The notes under the pieces were generated by a model. It saw only the letters and a program-made list of their open reading frames with translations. It had not been told where the DNA came from and made no database searches. Shown here piece by piece: positions 34,101 to 46,062 of a stretch of DNA of 64,000 nucleotides. Source of the stretch: Costus lasius (lineage: Eukaryota > Streptophyta > Magnoliopsida > Zingiberales > Costaceae); NCBI GenBank assembly GCA_027563935.2, contig CM050451.1:29899565-29963564 (forward strand), read 5' to 3'. How positions within the stretch are numbered: position 1 is the first letter of the stretch; each line of letters starts with the position of its first letter. The position numbers and the translations under genes are program-made.

Positions 34101-34270
34101 TCATCTGATCTTGGAGATCATGGATAAAGATGATGATTCAAATTTACAAAATAAACACAGATAGCAATCTGGAAAAACCCACTAACATAGCCTCTGGCGC
34201 AGCGGAAACTAAATAAGTCATATTAGAGACATGAGAGTGAATAAATTCAGTTGCCCTTGGTCTTAGTGCA
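31178..34270 (+). pseudogene. Copia-1 gag-pol, heavily decayed
   Basis: Starts with a Gag-like frame at 31178-31612 (KLDGTNWTSWF, then LEHENMVYLLE). Only fragments follow in changing frames: a protease-region remnant near 31720-31870, and a GAG-pre-integrase remnant near 32150-32330 (CEFCLMDKM, LLDLLHSNVCGP). Further on are an integrase remnant near 32420-32500, a segment near 32930-33038 (ANQVWDLIE), a broken YxDD region near 33290-33320 and an RNase H remnant near 33840-34000. Stops and frameshifts are throughout, so it cannot encode enzymes. Confidence 0.85.
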
Positions 34271-34280
34271 AGTGGGAGAT

Positions 34281-36743
34281 TGTTAGTGTTAATGCCTTGC
34301 AGACCAATGTATGGACTTGGTCCGGCATTGTTTGCATGTACTTTGATAAAATTGATATAATCAATTAAGACATGGTCGTTATTATGCAGATTGCTTTACC
34401 TGCGTTCATGTATTGGATTGCATAATTAATGTCCCATGAGTTTGGTTGGATCCATTCTCATAAGTAATCCCCAGTCAAGGTGCCTTAGCCGATATGGGAC
34501 AGCTTTGGTGCATGTGAGACTAGTGTATGAGCTGGTTAGGTGCGGGGCACAGTAACGTAGACATACAGGTGCATTGGATGCACTGGAGTGATCCACCGTG
34601 AGGATTGACTTGTCTAGTCAACAAGTCAATCTCACATGCGAGAGGTTTGCATTGATCCTTAGACTTGAGGTATTCATGTCTAGATTTGATGATGGATATG
34701 TTTTGATGCAGTCTTACGTCTCTCCGTAAATGAGAGGCCAAAACGATTGTCATTGGCTATATCATAAGTCATGTAGAGACATGGATGACCAATAGTAGGA
34801 TTTGCCCCTTTCTTAATTGGAAGCATGATATCTACTTTGGGGCGCCCCACCTCATTGGTGCATGACAGGAATGTGTGGGCCACACTGGTTGAGTCATGAC
34901 CAATAGATTGGATTAATAAACTTGAGACTAAATCCAATGGCGGGATATCAGTTCAGGCAAAGGGAACTAGGATGCATAGGAATCCTCATTGCTTGTCAGG
35001 GAGTTGTTGCCAGATGACTTTAGTCCTATGACATGGGTAGTAGTGATGTGTTGCTAGATACCTCTCACTACTTATGATGTTTCATCATCATTGCCATCGT
35101 CATGTGGATCCTACGGGGTCACACGCAATAGACTCTTGACGTTGCTTTATGATCTAGATATCTTGGAATATATTTGAGTTCATTCTGATTCTAAGTCCAA
35201 AACAGATTCATGGTTGAATTTGAGTCCAATTGGGATTCATGGGTTTATGTATATCCTAGTCATGTTTGTGCTCTGTATGGGAGTTGAACTTGGATTTGGG
35301 ACTATAAACCATGATGGATTCGAATCTTAATCTAATTAGGAGTTGGAATCCTAATCCTATTAGGAACTGGAATCCTAATCCAATTAGGAGTTGGAATCCT
35401 AATCTTACTAGGAATTGGAATCCTAATCCAACTAGGAGTTGAAATCCTAATTTAATTAGGAGTTGGAATCCTAATTCTACTAGGAATAAGAATCTTAATC
35501 TAAATCCTAATAAGAATTTGGTTATGGATAAGACTCATAGTGGTTGGGCGCGAATCCTAATCCAACTAGGATTCAAATCCTAATGAGAATTGGATTTGGA
35601 TAAGGCTCATTGTATTGGGCGCATATCCTAATCCAATGAGGATTTATTTCCATGGGCCTAATTAGTATTGAAATCCAAATCCAATTAGGAGTTGTGGATT
35701 TAAATCTAATTGAGGCAAGTTTGGAATCCTAAAGGGAGTAGGATTCATCATTGACGCATGCTTTAATTCCATACATGGAATTTGCGCCAATTGCCATGAA
35801 GAATCCTTATGGAATTCAGTTTCCTCAAATTGGAAAGATCTTGGACGTGTGAGGCTGATATAATGGCAAGTATGGCTTGATTTATTCAAGCAAAGATTTG
35901 GCCAATCACATATGGAAAGTCAAATAATGATTGAACTCAAATTACCTCTCTTGATATGACAAGAAGCTAGATTATTTCTATGCTTCAATTTGCGCCAATT
36001 CAAGAGATATGGTGGCTGAGTTGTTGCGCCAATTTTTTGGAAGAATTGTGCCAAGAACATATATGGTAAGACCTAATGAAGTCAACTAATAGACTAGCAC
36101 TTAATTTGGCAAGAAGCTTGGTACTTTCCAAGCTTTATTCTTGCGCAAATTCAAAGCTAGTTGCGGCTGAACTATTAAGGCAAATTCCTTGGAGGAATTG
36201 CGCCAATCCATAGATGGAAAGAGGGGTGGCGATTTGGGGTTGAAAGGCTATAAAAGAAGGGGTATGTGCCCCTCTCTTGAGACACCTTTTGAAGCTGAGA
36301 GCAAGGCAACTCCTTGAGGAGGTTGCACAAGCTCTCAAGCCCTAGCCGACCTCTTCTTCTTCTTGTGGAGAGCCACCCTCTCTTCTCTTCCTCTTCTCTT
36401 GGCTAACAGTCTCCAAGCAAGGAGACAAGTTGGCGTGAAGAATAAAGGGAGAAGGAGAAGGAGAATCCAAGAGGTGATCTTCTTTTCCCGAGACTAGCAC
36501 CAAGCGTGGAAGGGAGCAACGTTGAGAAGGTCGACGCGTGGGTACTTGTAGAGGACGAGCACTTGAGCGTCTTCAACTTGGCAACGTCATCTTTACAAAC
36601 AATAGAGGTACTAACCCTAACACATCCTTGTGTTCTCTCTCTCGCATGGATCCTTGGGAAAGGAATGTGTTTCGGGTGTAATGCTTCTTCCGCTGCGTCC
36701 TGAGACTACAAAAATTTTAAATTACACCCGGCATTCCCCAACA
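34281..36743 (+). repeat. Copia-1 3' LTR
   Basis: 2463 bp, TGTTAGTG...CCCAACA, preceded by the polypurine tract AAGTGGGAGAT. Carries the hairpin array at 35325-35600. It lacks the 101-bp duplication and E2 and therefore serves as the reference empty site for both. Confidence 0.93.
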
Positions 36744-38491
36744 ATTATTGTTGTTTATGTTGTTATGCCCAATGGTTTTTAAGCTACTGTAGCCATTATC
36801 TCTCGACATCAATATAACTATTATCTCTCGACATCAATATAACTAAATTGTCTGGGTTAAAAAAGTTGTTAGGTTGTGTGAGAGGAGTTTGGTGCTGTTG
36901 ACACACTAGGTTTACCTTTCCGACGGTAAAAAGAAGCAGGATGATAAGGAGTATAACTACAATGGCAACTGGAATGATGATAATCAAAACATTTGATATT
37001 GTAGAATTTCCTGAGGTATTATTATTACCTGAACTAGAAGAGGGAGATGGTAGGCTAGGAGAGTTGGGTGAGTCGCTTGATGAGCCATCAGCACGGGGAG
37101 GAGTGACATCTGCAGGAGATCCTGGAGGAGAATTTTGCAACAAATTATTTCCATCAAGGAGGACTTGTACACTAGTAGGGAATTGTGGAACAGGAGGTGA
37201 GATGTTATTGGAAGAAAGGTTCAACATTTTTAATGATTTCAAGCTCACCAAGCTATCAGGAATATGGCCTGTAAGATTGTTGCCCCCAAGTAGCACATAT
37301 ACAGGAGAGTCCAATTTACCAAGGGATAAGCTGATTGTGCCATTAAGCTGGCTGTTTTGTAGATTTATTACAGTGACCCTACCATTAGAGCAGGAAACAC
37401 CTAGCCATGAACCAGTGCAAGGATCATTGCCAGACCAAGAATTTGGTAGCCTTGGTGGATAATTCACATCGCTAAGGAAATCTAGAAGAGCGGTCACTAC
37501 TGCTGAACAGGGCACTCTCGTGTGGATTGACAAAATGAATTATGAGCATACGTGAACTCATTGATTTTTAGGTTTGGAATTGGCCCCATGAGCATATTAT
37601 TATCCAGTTGCAACGACTCAAGTTGTGGCAAATCCAGCAAACTTGGAGGAACAAGACCAACAAGTTGGTTGTCATCGAGCCACAGTCGTGTCAATGAAGT
37701 TACGGTGCCGATGGAACTGGGGATAGGGCCTGAAAATTGATTCCTATGGAGCCAAACGTCATTCAGCATTGTCATGCCTGCAATGACATCAATTGGCCCG
37801 GACAACCTTGCACCCAACTGATTGTTCAACCGTAGGATCTTCAATGGCAGACTGGAGTAGCTTGCAGGAATAGTGTCGATGAGATTGTTATGAGAAAGTT
37901 TAAGTACAGACAAAGAACTCATAGTCCCTAGGAATTCTGCAGTTCACCAACAAGATTACATTGAACCAGTGACAGATTCACCAATTGTGCCGAATTCGTC
38001 AAGTCTGCCGGCAAGGTCCAGCCGGTGCTCTGATTTAGAGGGTTATTATCCAAGGATAGAACCTGCAAACTATTGAGGCCGACGAAGAAATCAGAGGGAA
38101 TGGTATTGAACTGGTTGCTGCCGAGATAGGCATACTGTAGATTGGACAGACCATTGAAAGAGGGCAGCTTCCCTTGGAAGTCATTCCTCTGAAGACCAAT
38201 GTTGGTCAGCATAGAGAGCCTGTTGAAGTCCTGCGGCAGAGGTCCGCTCAACCCCATGTTCTAGACTTGAATCTGAGTAACCCGAGAGCCGGAGCAGAAA
38301 ACGTGAGGCCACTGAGGAGGGCCACAGGGGTCTTTGTTGTTCGTCGGCCATTGGAGCAGCTGTGCGTTGGACAACCCTTTCCGGAACTCATCAAGAAGAG
38401 CATAATCTCCCGGGGCGGTGGTGCACAAAACCGTCGATTTGAGACAGATGAAGCATAAAAAAGCGATCTCGGTCCAGTTCTCCCACGCCAT
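36744..38491 (-). pseudogene. TMK-like receptor kinase, 5' half (LRR ectodomain, TM, juxtamembrane)
   Basis: Begins at ATG 38491 with a signal peptide (IAFLCFICLKSTVLC) and LRR N-terminal cap (DPCGPPQWPHVFC). Leucine-rich repeats follow, then the TMK-specific island (WSGNDPCTGSWLGVSC), more repeats, a Ser/Pro/Asn linker and a transmembrane helix at about 36990-36928 (NVLIIIIPVAIVVILLIILL). Breaks are a TAG at 38261-38263 (normally Gln), a 1-nt loss near 37938, another near 37521, and a 25-bp tandem duplication at 36795-36844. Apart from these breaks it reads up to the Copia-1 junction in an Asn-rich run that resumes in register at 6328. TMKs are plasma-membrane receptors with an extracellular LRR domain. 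Non-functional. Confidence 0.92.
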
Positions 38492-40833
38492 TCTCAGGTG
38501 TTACTGAATCAAAAACCTCAATCAAATCGGTCAAAAGGTGGCAGAGGTTAAGAAAAAGGGGGCATCAACTAGATATCATCCGGAGGCAAAAAGAAACCAA
38601 ATTGGGGAAGTAAGAGAGGTTTCCATTGGGTTTGCAGACGTAAAACCACATCAAAATCGATGGCCCATGGCTTTGCAGTGATTTGTGGCGCGTCCAAAAC
38701 CTCGCCACCAAGACCAAAACGCTGACAGTCAGATTGGAGAAGGCGAGAAGAAGGTTTTGCCAAATTTAGATTTCGGCCACAAATACAATAGGTAAAAACA
38801 AGAGCAAAAATGCGGTAATTTTCTCATCTCCCTCCAAAGTATGCAATTAAATTAAAAAAAATTAAAGAGAAAGATATAGATAAAATTTTTTGTTTGACTA
38901 ATGATTAGCTGTTGCCCATCGATGATCATGATTCCTTGTTCTATTATGTATGATAATCATTGTGCTGTAGTTCGAATCCCTTCAATGCACTATACAAACA
39001 TTTTTAAAAGTAATATTATATATTTATATTATATACATTTAATTAAAAATTAATATATTAATACTATTTTAGTAATATAATATTTATTTATTAAAAATAT
39101 ATATTAATATTATATTTAGTAATATAATATTTATTAAAAAATTTAATAATTTTAAATTAATTATTTTAAATATATATTTAGTAATATAATCTTTTATTTT
39201 ATTATTAAAAAATATATTTTTAAATTTTTTACTTTAAAAATAAAATTAATAATTAAATTTTATTATTTTATTATCTTATTATTTAATTTTATAATTTTAT
39301 TAATTATTTTATTTTATTATAAAAATATATAATTTTAATTTTAATATATTTTATTAAATTAATATTTATTTATTTATTAACAACACTAATAACCTAATAA
39401 ATCTATAAAATAACTTTAATAATAGTTGCTACAGTAACAACATAGTTAGATTCACCAAATACCCTTCACAGCAGGTGCTACAGTAACAACGCAGCTATCA
39501 TAGCGCAGCTGCGGCAGGCAGCAGAATCAAACTAGTCCTTAATTAATAAATCACTTGAGGTATTTGGCATGCTCATCATTTCAAGGCTAAAAGCAATCAG
39601 CTCCCCGTCCTCACATCAACGGTTTCACGCTCACTTCTCACCCTTTCTTTGTATGAAAGTCATCTACATAGTAATATCAATTTCTATAAAGAGAGTTCAA
39701 CCTATGATATATGAAAAATGTTAGTGCTAATCTAAGTTATAGTGAGATAAAAACTTACCTATCACTTATGAGATGAGTAACGAGAAAGATTTCATAGAAT
39801 GGATTGAAAGCCTATCCAATTAGCTTGAACTATTTTGAAGAAAGGGTATTCCGCTCCCTCGACTAGATTCCTCTCCCTCGAGATACATCTTGGCTTTCTA
39901 TCTTCTAGCTCTTCTTTCTTTTTTCTTTTTATTTTTTCTAATCACTTATTGAAATAATTCTTATAAACCCTTCCGCCATCATATCTATTAACTAATTAAA
40001 ATTCTTTAAATTATATTTCTGCAATTAATAATTTTGTATATTATATTTTTCTACCTCTAATTACGTACTTTAGTAAGTTTTATATATTATGATCAACATA
40101 GTTAAATTATGATAAATTTAAATTTAGAATTATGCATGTAATTTATGCTAAATTAAGTATTGCAATAATGGCAAATATATTTTTGGATATAATAAATAAA
40201 ATATTTATTGCAACACTCATATAAATAAAATTATTCTTGCATAAGTTTAAGAGACTTATCCCCTTTAATTATAAAATGGCATTAGAAAATAATTTTAAGC
40301 GACACATATTTCTTGGAATATACTTCGCTTGTTGACAAGAGTGCCTTCAAACCTAGTCAAGCTTATTAGTATACACTTCGATACTACAACCAAAGTGTAA
40401 TAAAGTTTCTTGATACAATAATGTATGAAATAATAAATCTATCTATTACAAATGTCTATAGAGTAGTAGAGACTCTGAATCCATTATGTGGATATACTAA
40501 TTCTCTAAAAATAAATTACTCATATAGTAAGGATGTTGCTTACAATGTGGAATATACCACACAAACAACAAAGATACTACCTATAATGTCATGGCGGAAT
40601 TTAGCTAACCATAGCTGAGTATTCCCTAGGGAATAGACAATATTACATTAACCAAAGAACTATAATATACTCTAAAATAAACTTATGTTGAAAACCTTTC
40701 TTAAATGAATAATCCAAAATTTTACAGCACAATCTTGTAAAAAAAAAATAGATAGTCAAAAATGTAAACAAATCAATTGAAATAAACACTAAAATACTAT
40801 CTCAACTTGGGGTGGGTATATATAGCTATATAC
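38492..40833. other. AT-rich region upstream of kinase pseudogene
   Basis: 38492-38800 would be the 5' flank or leader of the kinase gene; no convincing gene is present. 39000-39420 is almost pure A/T. 39420-39540 (CTACAGTAACAAC repeated twice, ending AGCAGAATCAAACTAGTCC) looks like one end of a MITE whose other end I could not find. 39540-40833 shows no gene. Confidence 0.45.
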
Positions 40834-40836
40834 TCT

Positions 40837-41261
40837 GAGTGTGTTTGGCCTAGCTTCTGCTTTTAGCTTCTGTTGGTTGAAGAAGTGCTGGTTAAAAAAA
40901 TACTGGCTAGAGAAGTTTAAGAGTGTTTGGGATGCGCAGCTTGTGAACCGCTTATGCTGTGCTGGTTAAAAAAATTATTAAGATAAAAATTATATGATTA
41001 AATTTATAGTTAATTATAATTAAAATATTTATTAAAAATATTATGAGTTATATTATTAAAAAATTATTATTACATATAAGGGTTATTGAGCATAAGCAGG
41101 TTGGGGGGGGGGGGCAAAGAAGTAGTTTCACCCCTACTTCTCAGAGAAGCAGATAATTTGTGGGTTGGAATAGAGAAGCTGAAGGGCCAAATGCCTCAGC
41201 TTCTTAATTTCTACTGGCCGCAAAGCTATAAGCAGGCCTAGAAGCTAGGCCAAACAGGGCT
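40837..41261. mobile_element. MITE, same family as the one in the kinase gene
   Basis: About 425 bp. The ends are inverted repeats around TGTTTGGCCTAGCTTCT, with flanks TCT (40834-40836 and 41262-41264) compatible with a 3-bp duplication. The interior shares long stretches with 4120-4521. A G-run of ten or more lies near 41102-41113. Confidence 0.75.
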
Positions 41262-41264
41262 TCT

Positions 41265-42385
41265 ATCCCTCCTAACTCTGTACTTGGAAGAAAAACAATG
41301 AGAGTTAACAAAAAAAAATACTAGGTAGGAATCAACAAAATGGTATGTGTTCAAATAACAAGATAATTACAATGACTAAAACAATGCCACATATTAGAAA
41401 CAAATAATATAAAGATAAACTGTACATAGAAGATGTCGTATAAATCATCAAGCTTGGCCAACATATCTTAATAATGAGCCGTGCTCCTTTTTAGAGTTTT
41501 TCCACTGCTAGCTCACACAGTAAAACGATGGTCCTAAACAGCCTGATAGTGTTGCATCCAACACCAGGCATCTAAAGTATTGTCCAAAGACAACTGACGG
41601 TACCCTAACTGGCAACCATATAGCCCGATATAATCGATAACTATATATCACACACACGGGGGCCACTGGAGATAAATCATCCAATCCAGAGGTCAATATG
41701 TCATGACATAACAACACAGATACACAACTGTTCCATCATACTCAAATGTCAACATATTAGATATCTCAATGCAGTTTTACTAATCATGCATATAGAAACA
41801 GAATATGACCAAATGAATAAGATAAATGAGGTCAACCAAATTTAGACACAAAGCAAGCAGACGGATCAAATAGATAATGGTGTCAATCTATTCTAATATA
41901 TGCATCTGATACTAAATCAAAGGAATAAATAAATATTCCTACAAATCCTTGACACCATAACAAAGGAGTAGGGAAAGATTCCTACCTCAAGTGTTGATAT
42001 CTTGAATTTCTCTAAAACCTCAATTCTCTCATTCTTAACTGAATAATAAAATTATTTATTATCATCTATCTTACATATCAACTCATAATTATAACAATTT
42101 AACATACACAATCAGATTCTTACCGAAAATAAGATCCACTGGTAGCCGTTGATCTCAACTAGGTTCTAGGATACTAAAAATCCCTAAATCTACCCGAAAC
42201 ACAAAAATAAAAAAATATAATTTAGGGTTCACTTACTGTTTAGGGTAGAATTTATAAAAGAAAAATAAACCATAGATAAATAAACTTAAATAAGTAAAAT
42301 AAAATCAAAACGAAACACTACCACCGCAACATACGATGCGGACAAAACAAACACAACGTTCGTCCATCGTTGGGGGTGCTCACTG
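41265..42385. other. Unclassified repeat-like DNA flanking Copia X
   Basis: No gene. Composition and phrases such as CATATAGCCCGATAT and a run of CACA suggest LTR sequence of a Ty3 element, but no ends, primer site or duplicates are visible. It is interrupted on the right by Copia X, whose flank here is CACTG (42381-42385). Confidence 0.35.
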
Positions 42386-42428
42386 TGTTGGAAAACCTTG
42401 GGGATTTTAAAATTTTAATACAAGTACA

Positions 42429-44475
42429 TGTTGGTGTATATGCTCTAAGGATGGAATTCTGGTCTATTACTTGTACTACTTGACATTGATATTTATATCA
42501 TACTGGCATTGTCGTTATCATTATTTGTTTACATCTGCGAACATGTACTTATATGATAATGTCCCTGGAGACAGATTGGATCTGTGCTCAAACTATTGTC
42601 CCTAGTCAATGTACCTTAGTGGATATGTGATAGCTATGGTACTTGTAAGACTGGTATATGGGCTGGTTAGGCACGAGGTGCTAACGCAGGCATATGGGTA
42701 TATCAGTGGTAGATATACTGGACTGACCTGCTGTGAGGCAATGACTTGGTGTCACGAGTTATCCTCACAAGTGATAGGAGATGTATTGATCCCTTGACTT
42801 GAGGTCATTGGCCATTCTATATGGTTAGGGATATGCTTTGATACAACCTAACGCCTTGCCGTAGTTGGGAGGTAATAACGGTTATTATTGGGCATATCAC
42901 GACCCATATGAGAAGGTCAATGCACAGACATAGGATTTGCCCCTTCCTAAGGGAAGCATGATATCCATGGAGCTCCTCTATGGTTCTATGACTGAAAGTG
43001 TATGGCCATACCCAGGTTAGACCTGATTTAGTTATAGCCATGAGATTGGATAGAAACAAGTGGTGACACACTTGGCCAATCGGATATCAGTTTGGCAAAG
43101 AGACTGTAATGCATCTGTACCTGGTTGCGATGATAGGGATGTCGATGTCGATATCCATTCCGATGACTTGGGTAGCAGCGATGCACTGCTAGGTGCCACT
43201 CACTGCTTGTGGTGACCTTAGGTCAGCACTGCCAACGTCAGAGGAACCTACAGGGTCGCACACCTTGATACTCGAGTTCTCGTATTGATTGGGAAGCCTT
43301 ATGATCAAGTTATTGAATAACTCGGATCTGTTTTGGATATTTCATCAGTGCCAATGGGCCTGATGAGATGGAAGAGAATTATTGGAGCCAACTTCCATTT
43401 ACGGCATTTTAATCATGGTTAGCCCAATTTGACCATGGGTTAAATTGGATTGGATCCAAGGGCTTGGTTAACATGAAAAATGGACCTTGGGCTGGGCCCA
43501 TTGAAAAGGTTGGGCTTAATGGGCTTAAGGAGAAGAAAAAGGGATGGTGCATGCTTAACCCTAGTTAGACTAGGGTTAGCGCCTATGCCTCATGTGAGTT
43601 TAATTAATCATGATAAAATAGGGGCTAATTAATTAATTAATTAGAGTCCTATTTTTATGGGATTAAATGGGCTGATTTATTTGAATTAATTAGAGTCCTA
43701 ATTGGATTAGGATTTAATTAATTAAATAAATAATTAGAGTCCTAATTGGATTATGACTTGATTCAAAAATTTTGAATCTAGATCAAACCGCCCATATAAG
43801 TCCTAATTGGATTAGGACATGTCTTAATCAAACCGTCCACTTGAATCCTAATTAGATTAGGACTTGATCAAGCGCCCACGTGAGTCCTAATTAGATTAGG
43901 ACTTGATTCCCTCTTTTCTCTCCTAGCCACCCATTCAAATTGAATTTTAGCCACATCTTAAACCGCCTATGATCCCTATAAATAGAGACCTTGGCCGCCC
44001 CTCTTGATACACAATCTTCTTGGAGGCGTGATCAAAAGTGAGGGCGTGAGCAAGGGCAAGGGGCGAGTGCAAAGGCTTTGGCGTGAGCTCCTCTCATCTT
44101 CCATCAAGTGACCGCAAGGGCTTCCTCCTCCTTTCCTCTTCTTGGCACATACCTTCTTGGCGTTGGCGCAAGTTGCTTGGAGGACTCTCCTAAGGCTTGG
44201 ATCTTCTTCCCGAGGCTAGCACCGGGCGTGGAAGAAGAGGACTTGAGGTGATCCATGTGTGTGAGACTGCAGAGGGCACACGCTTGGGCGCCTCTACGAC
44301 ATCGGTCTCATCTCACTTTAAAGGTATTTTCTATCTCATCATGTCGACTCCTTCGCATGCGATCTTCACTGGGTTTTTGGGACTGGCCTGTTTCGGGGAT
44401 ATTCTTCCGCTGTGCTATGTATTTATGTCAATAAAACTCTGAAAGTTTGTAAAATATCCCTGGGGTTTCCCAACA
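42429..44475 (+). repeat. Copia-2 5' LTR
   Basis: 2047 bp. Contains the palindromic array TCCTAATTGGATTAGGA and variants at 43640-43910. A likely TATA-type segment CCCTATAAATAGAGACC at 43973-43989 lies before a GC-richer leader. This TATA segment is missing in the 3' LTR, where the sequence jumps from CATCTTAAA to TAGAGACC near 51415. Confidence 0.93.
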
Positions 44476-46062
44476 GTGGTATCAGAGCGACTTGCGAAAC
44501 TTGAACGATGTTTTTCATGCTTTTCATGCTCACATGCCATATTTTAATTTTCGAAATTGTATGATGCATGGCGCACGGTTTTTCTAAAGTAGAAAAATTA
44601 GGGTTTCTTGTTTCCATCACCTTTTCAATCTCTTTTGGATTTTTGGGTTATTTTTCTTGCATGATTTAAGGATCAAAGGCGCACGTGGTTTTGTCAAGTA
44701 GGACGGGTATTGTGTCTTCGGACTGGCCAAGTCTCTTGATATGACAAAATTACCAGCTGAGAGGATCTTTGAAATCATCATGAAAATTAATCGCGAATAA
44801 CTAAAAGATTTGTGAGAAGAAGATGAGGAAAAGAAACTGGTTTTATGAAAAAAGTAAAATTTCAGATTTTATGTTTTTCATGAGCATGTAGAATTGCATG
44901 TGTAAATACCTTGATTTGTGCAGAATGTTGTGATCATGAGTCAAGCCCCCTTGCATGCCTGTGATGTATCCTTGTCCGGCCTGCGTGCCATCTTTTTCTT
45001 TATTTTTGTAAAATTAAGATGAAGATTAAGGGAAGGAGCTTGGTGGCGCATCTTGGATGGTGGCGCAACAAGCACCCTACTTGGATTGGTGGCGCATGCA
45101 AGATAGTGCAAGCTTGCTTGGTGGTGCAAGCATAGCATGGCCGAGCCTTAGGGCTTGTGAGCTAGCTATGTTGGACCTTCCAAGATGGCGATTCACCCTT
45201 GGAGGACCTTGGAGCCAACCTTGAAGTTCAAAATAGAGGTCGGCTAGGTTAGGTCTAGTTCTTGGGGCTTGAGTCTTAGGTCAAGAGTTGAACATCCTTC
45301 TTGGCATGGGTTGGTTCAATGTCTTAAATAGGTCATGATCACATCATTCTTTTACTGCTTATCTTATCTGCTAAAGCATGCCTGTATTGTTTTATCGTTA
45401 TGTTATCACTATAGGAATGCATGTCTGTAATGCTAGACATAAGATAAAACTAATTGAGACCTCAAAAACCCTCATTTAAAATATCAAGTCTAGTAGCCTT
45501 CTAACGCGTAGCCCTCACTAAGCTATCGATCAGTGGTGTTGTGAACTGTTTCCCACCCTCGTGGGACACACCCACTTATCTTTAGAAAGTGCGTGGTGGC
45601 AATGGTTTTCCCAGTCCGTTTTAATCGGGCGCGCCTTCGCAAGGAAACTCGTTGGCCTTGGGCATAACGGTTAGGAATGGACTTGACTAGAAGTTCATAT
45701 GTGCTGGGCACATGATGAAAGTCTAGAGGCATCATTGAAAGGTTAGGGTTTCATGCTGTATCCAGCCCTCGCCGGACATGAAATGCCTAGACTGTTTCAA
45801 TAAGGGGAATTGCTTGGAGCAATCGGCCGGCGTGCCCACCTTAGGAAGCATGAGTTACTTTGTGCATCTCATCCCACCCTCGTGGGACGCGAAGCCTCAT
45901 GTGAAATAAGGATCCCATCTCACTATGAAGTCTTTATCTTCCCGATTGACTTTGTGGGTTGTCAATTCGATTAAAATAGTGGGAGTCATGATCATTTAAA
46001 ACAAGTCTAGTTTAAATGATTTGAAGTAGTACTAATCTGCTTTTCTTGGTTATTGTAGAATA
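44476..46062 (+). other. Copia-2 untranslated leader
   Basis: Non-coding, starting with the primer site. It shares blocks with the Copia-1 leader (44676-44760 and 45526-45690), including GTTTCCCACCCTC and CCTTCGCAAGGAAACTC. Small frames here are not convincing genes. Confidence 0.7.

Larger units (their letters stand above)
6329..36743 (+). mobile_element. Copia-1: Ty1/Copia retrotransposon in receptor-kinase exon (outer shell of nest)
   Basis: Outermost of four nested LTR elements. Its 5' LTR is 6329-6410 plus 27182-29681 (split by E2), and its 3' LTR is 34281-36743. LTRs start TGTTAGTG and end CCCAACA. The primer site TGGTATCAGAGC (initiator-Met tRNA type) is at 29683 and the polypurine tract AAGTGGGAGAT ends at 34280. 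Flanks are GTTAT (6324-6328) and ATTAT (36744-36748), four of five matching. Internal coding is badly decayed. Without the nested elements the element is about 9.6 kb. It lies opposite in sense to the kinase gene. Confidence 0.92.

Noticed and set aside
38975..39000. AGTTCGAATCCC resembling a tRNA T-loop / B box
   Set aside because: No matching acceptor stem, D-loop or anticodon arm could be placed upstream; probably chance or a very degraded SINE fragment.
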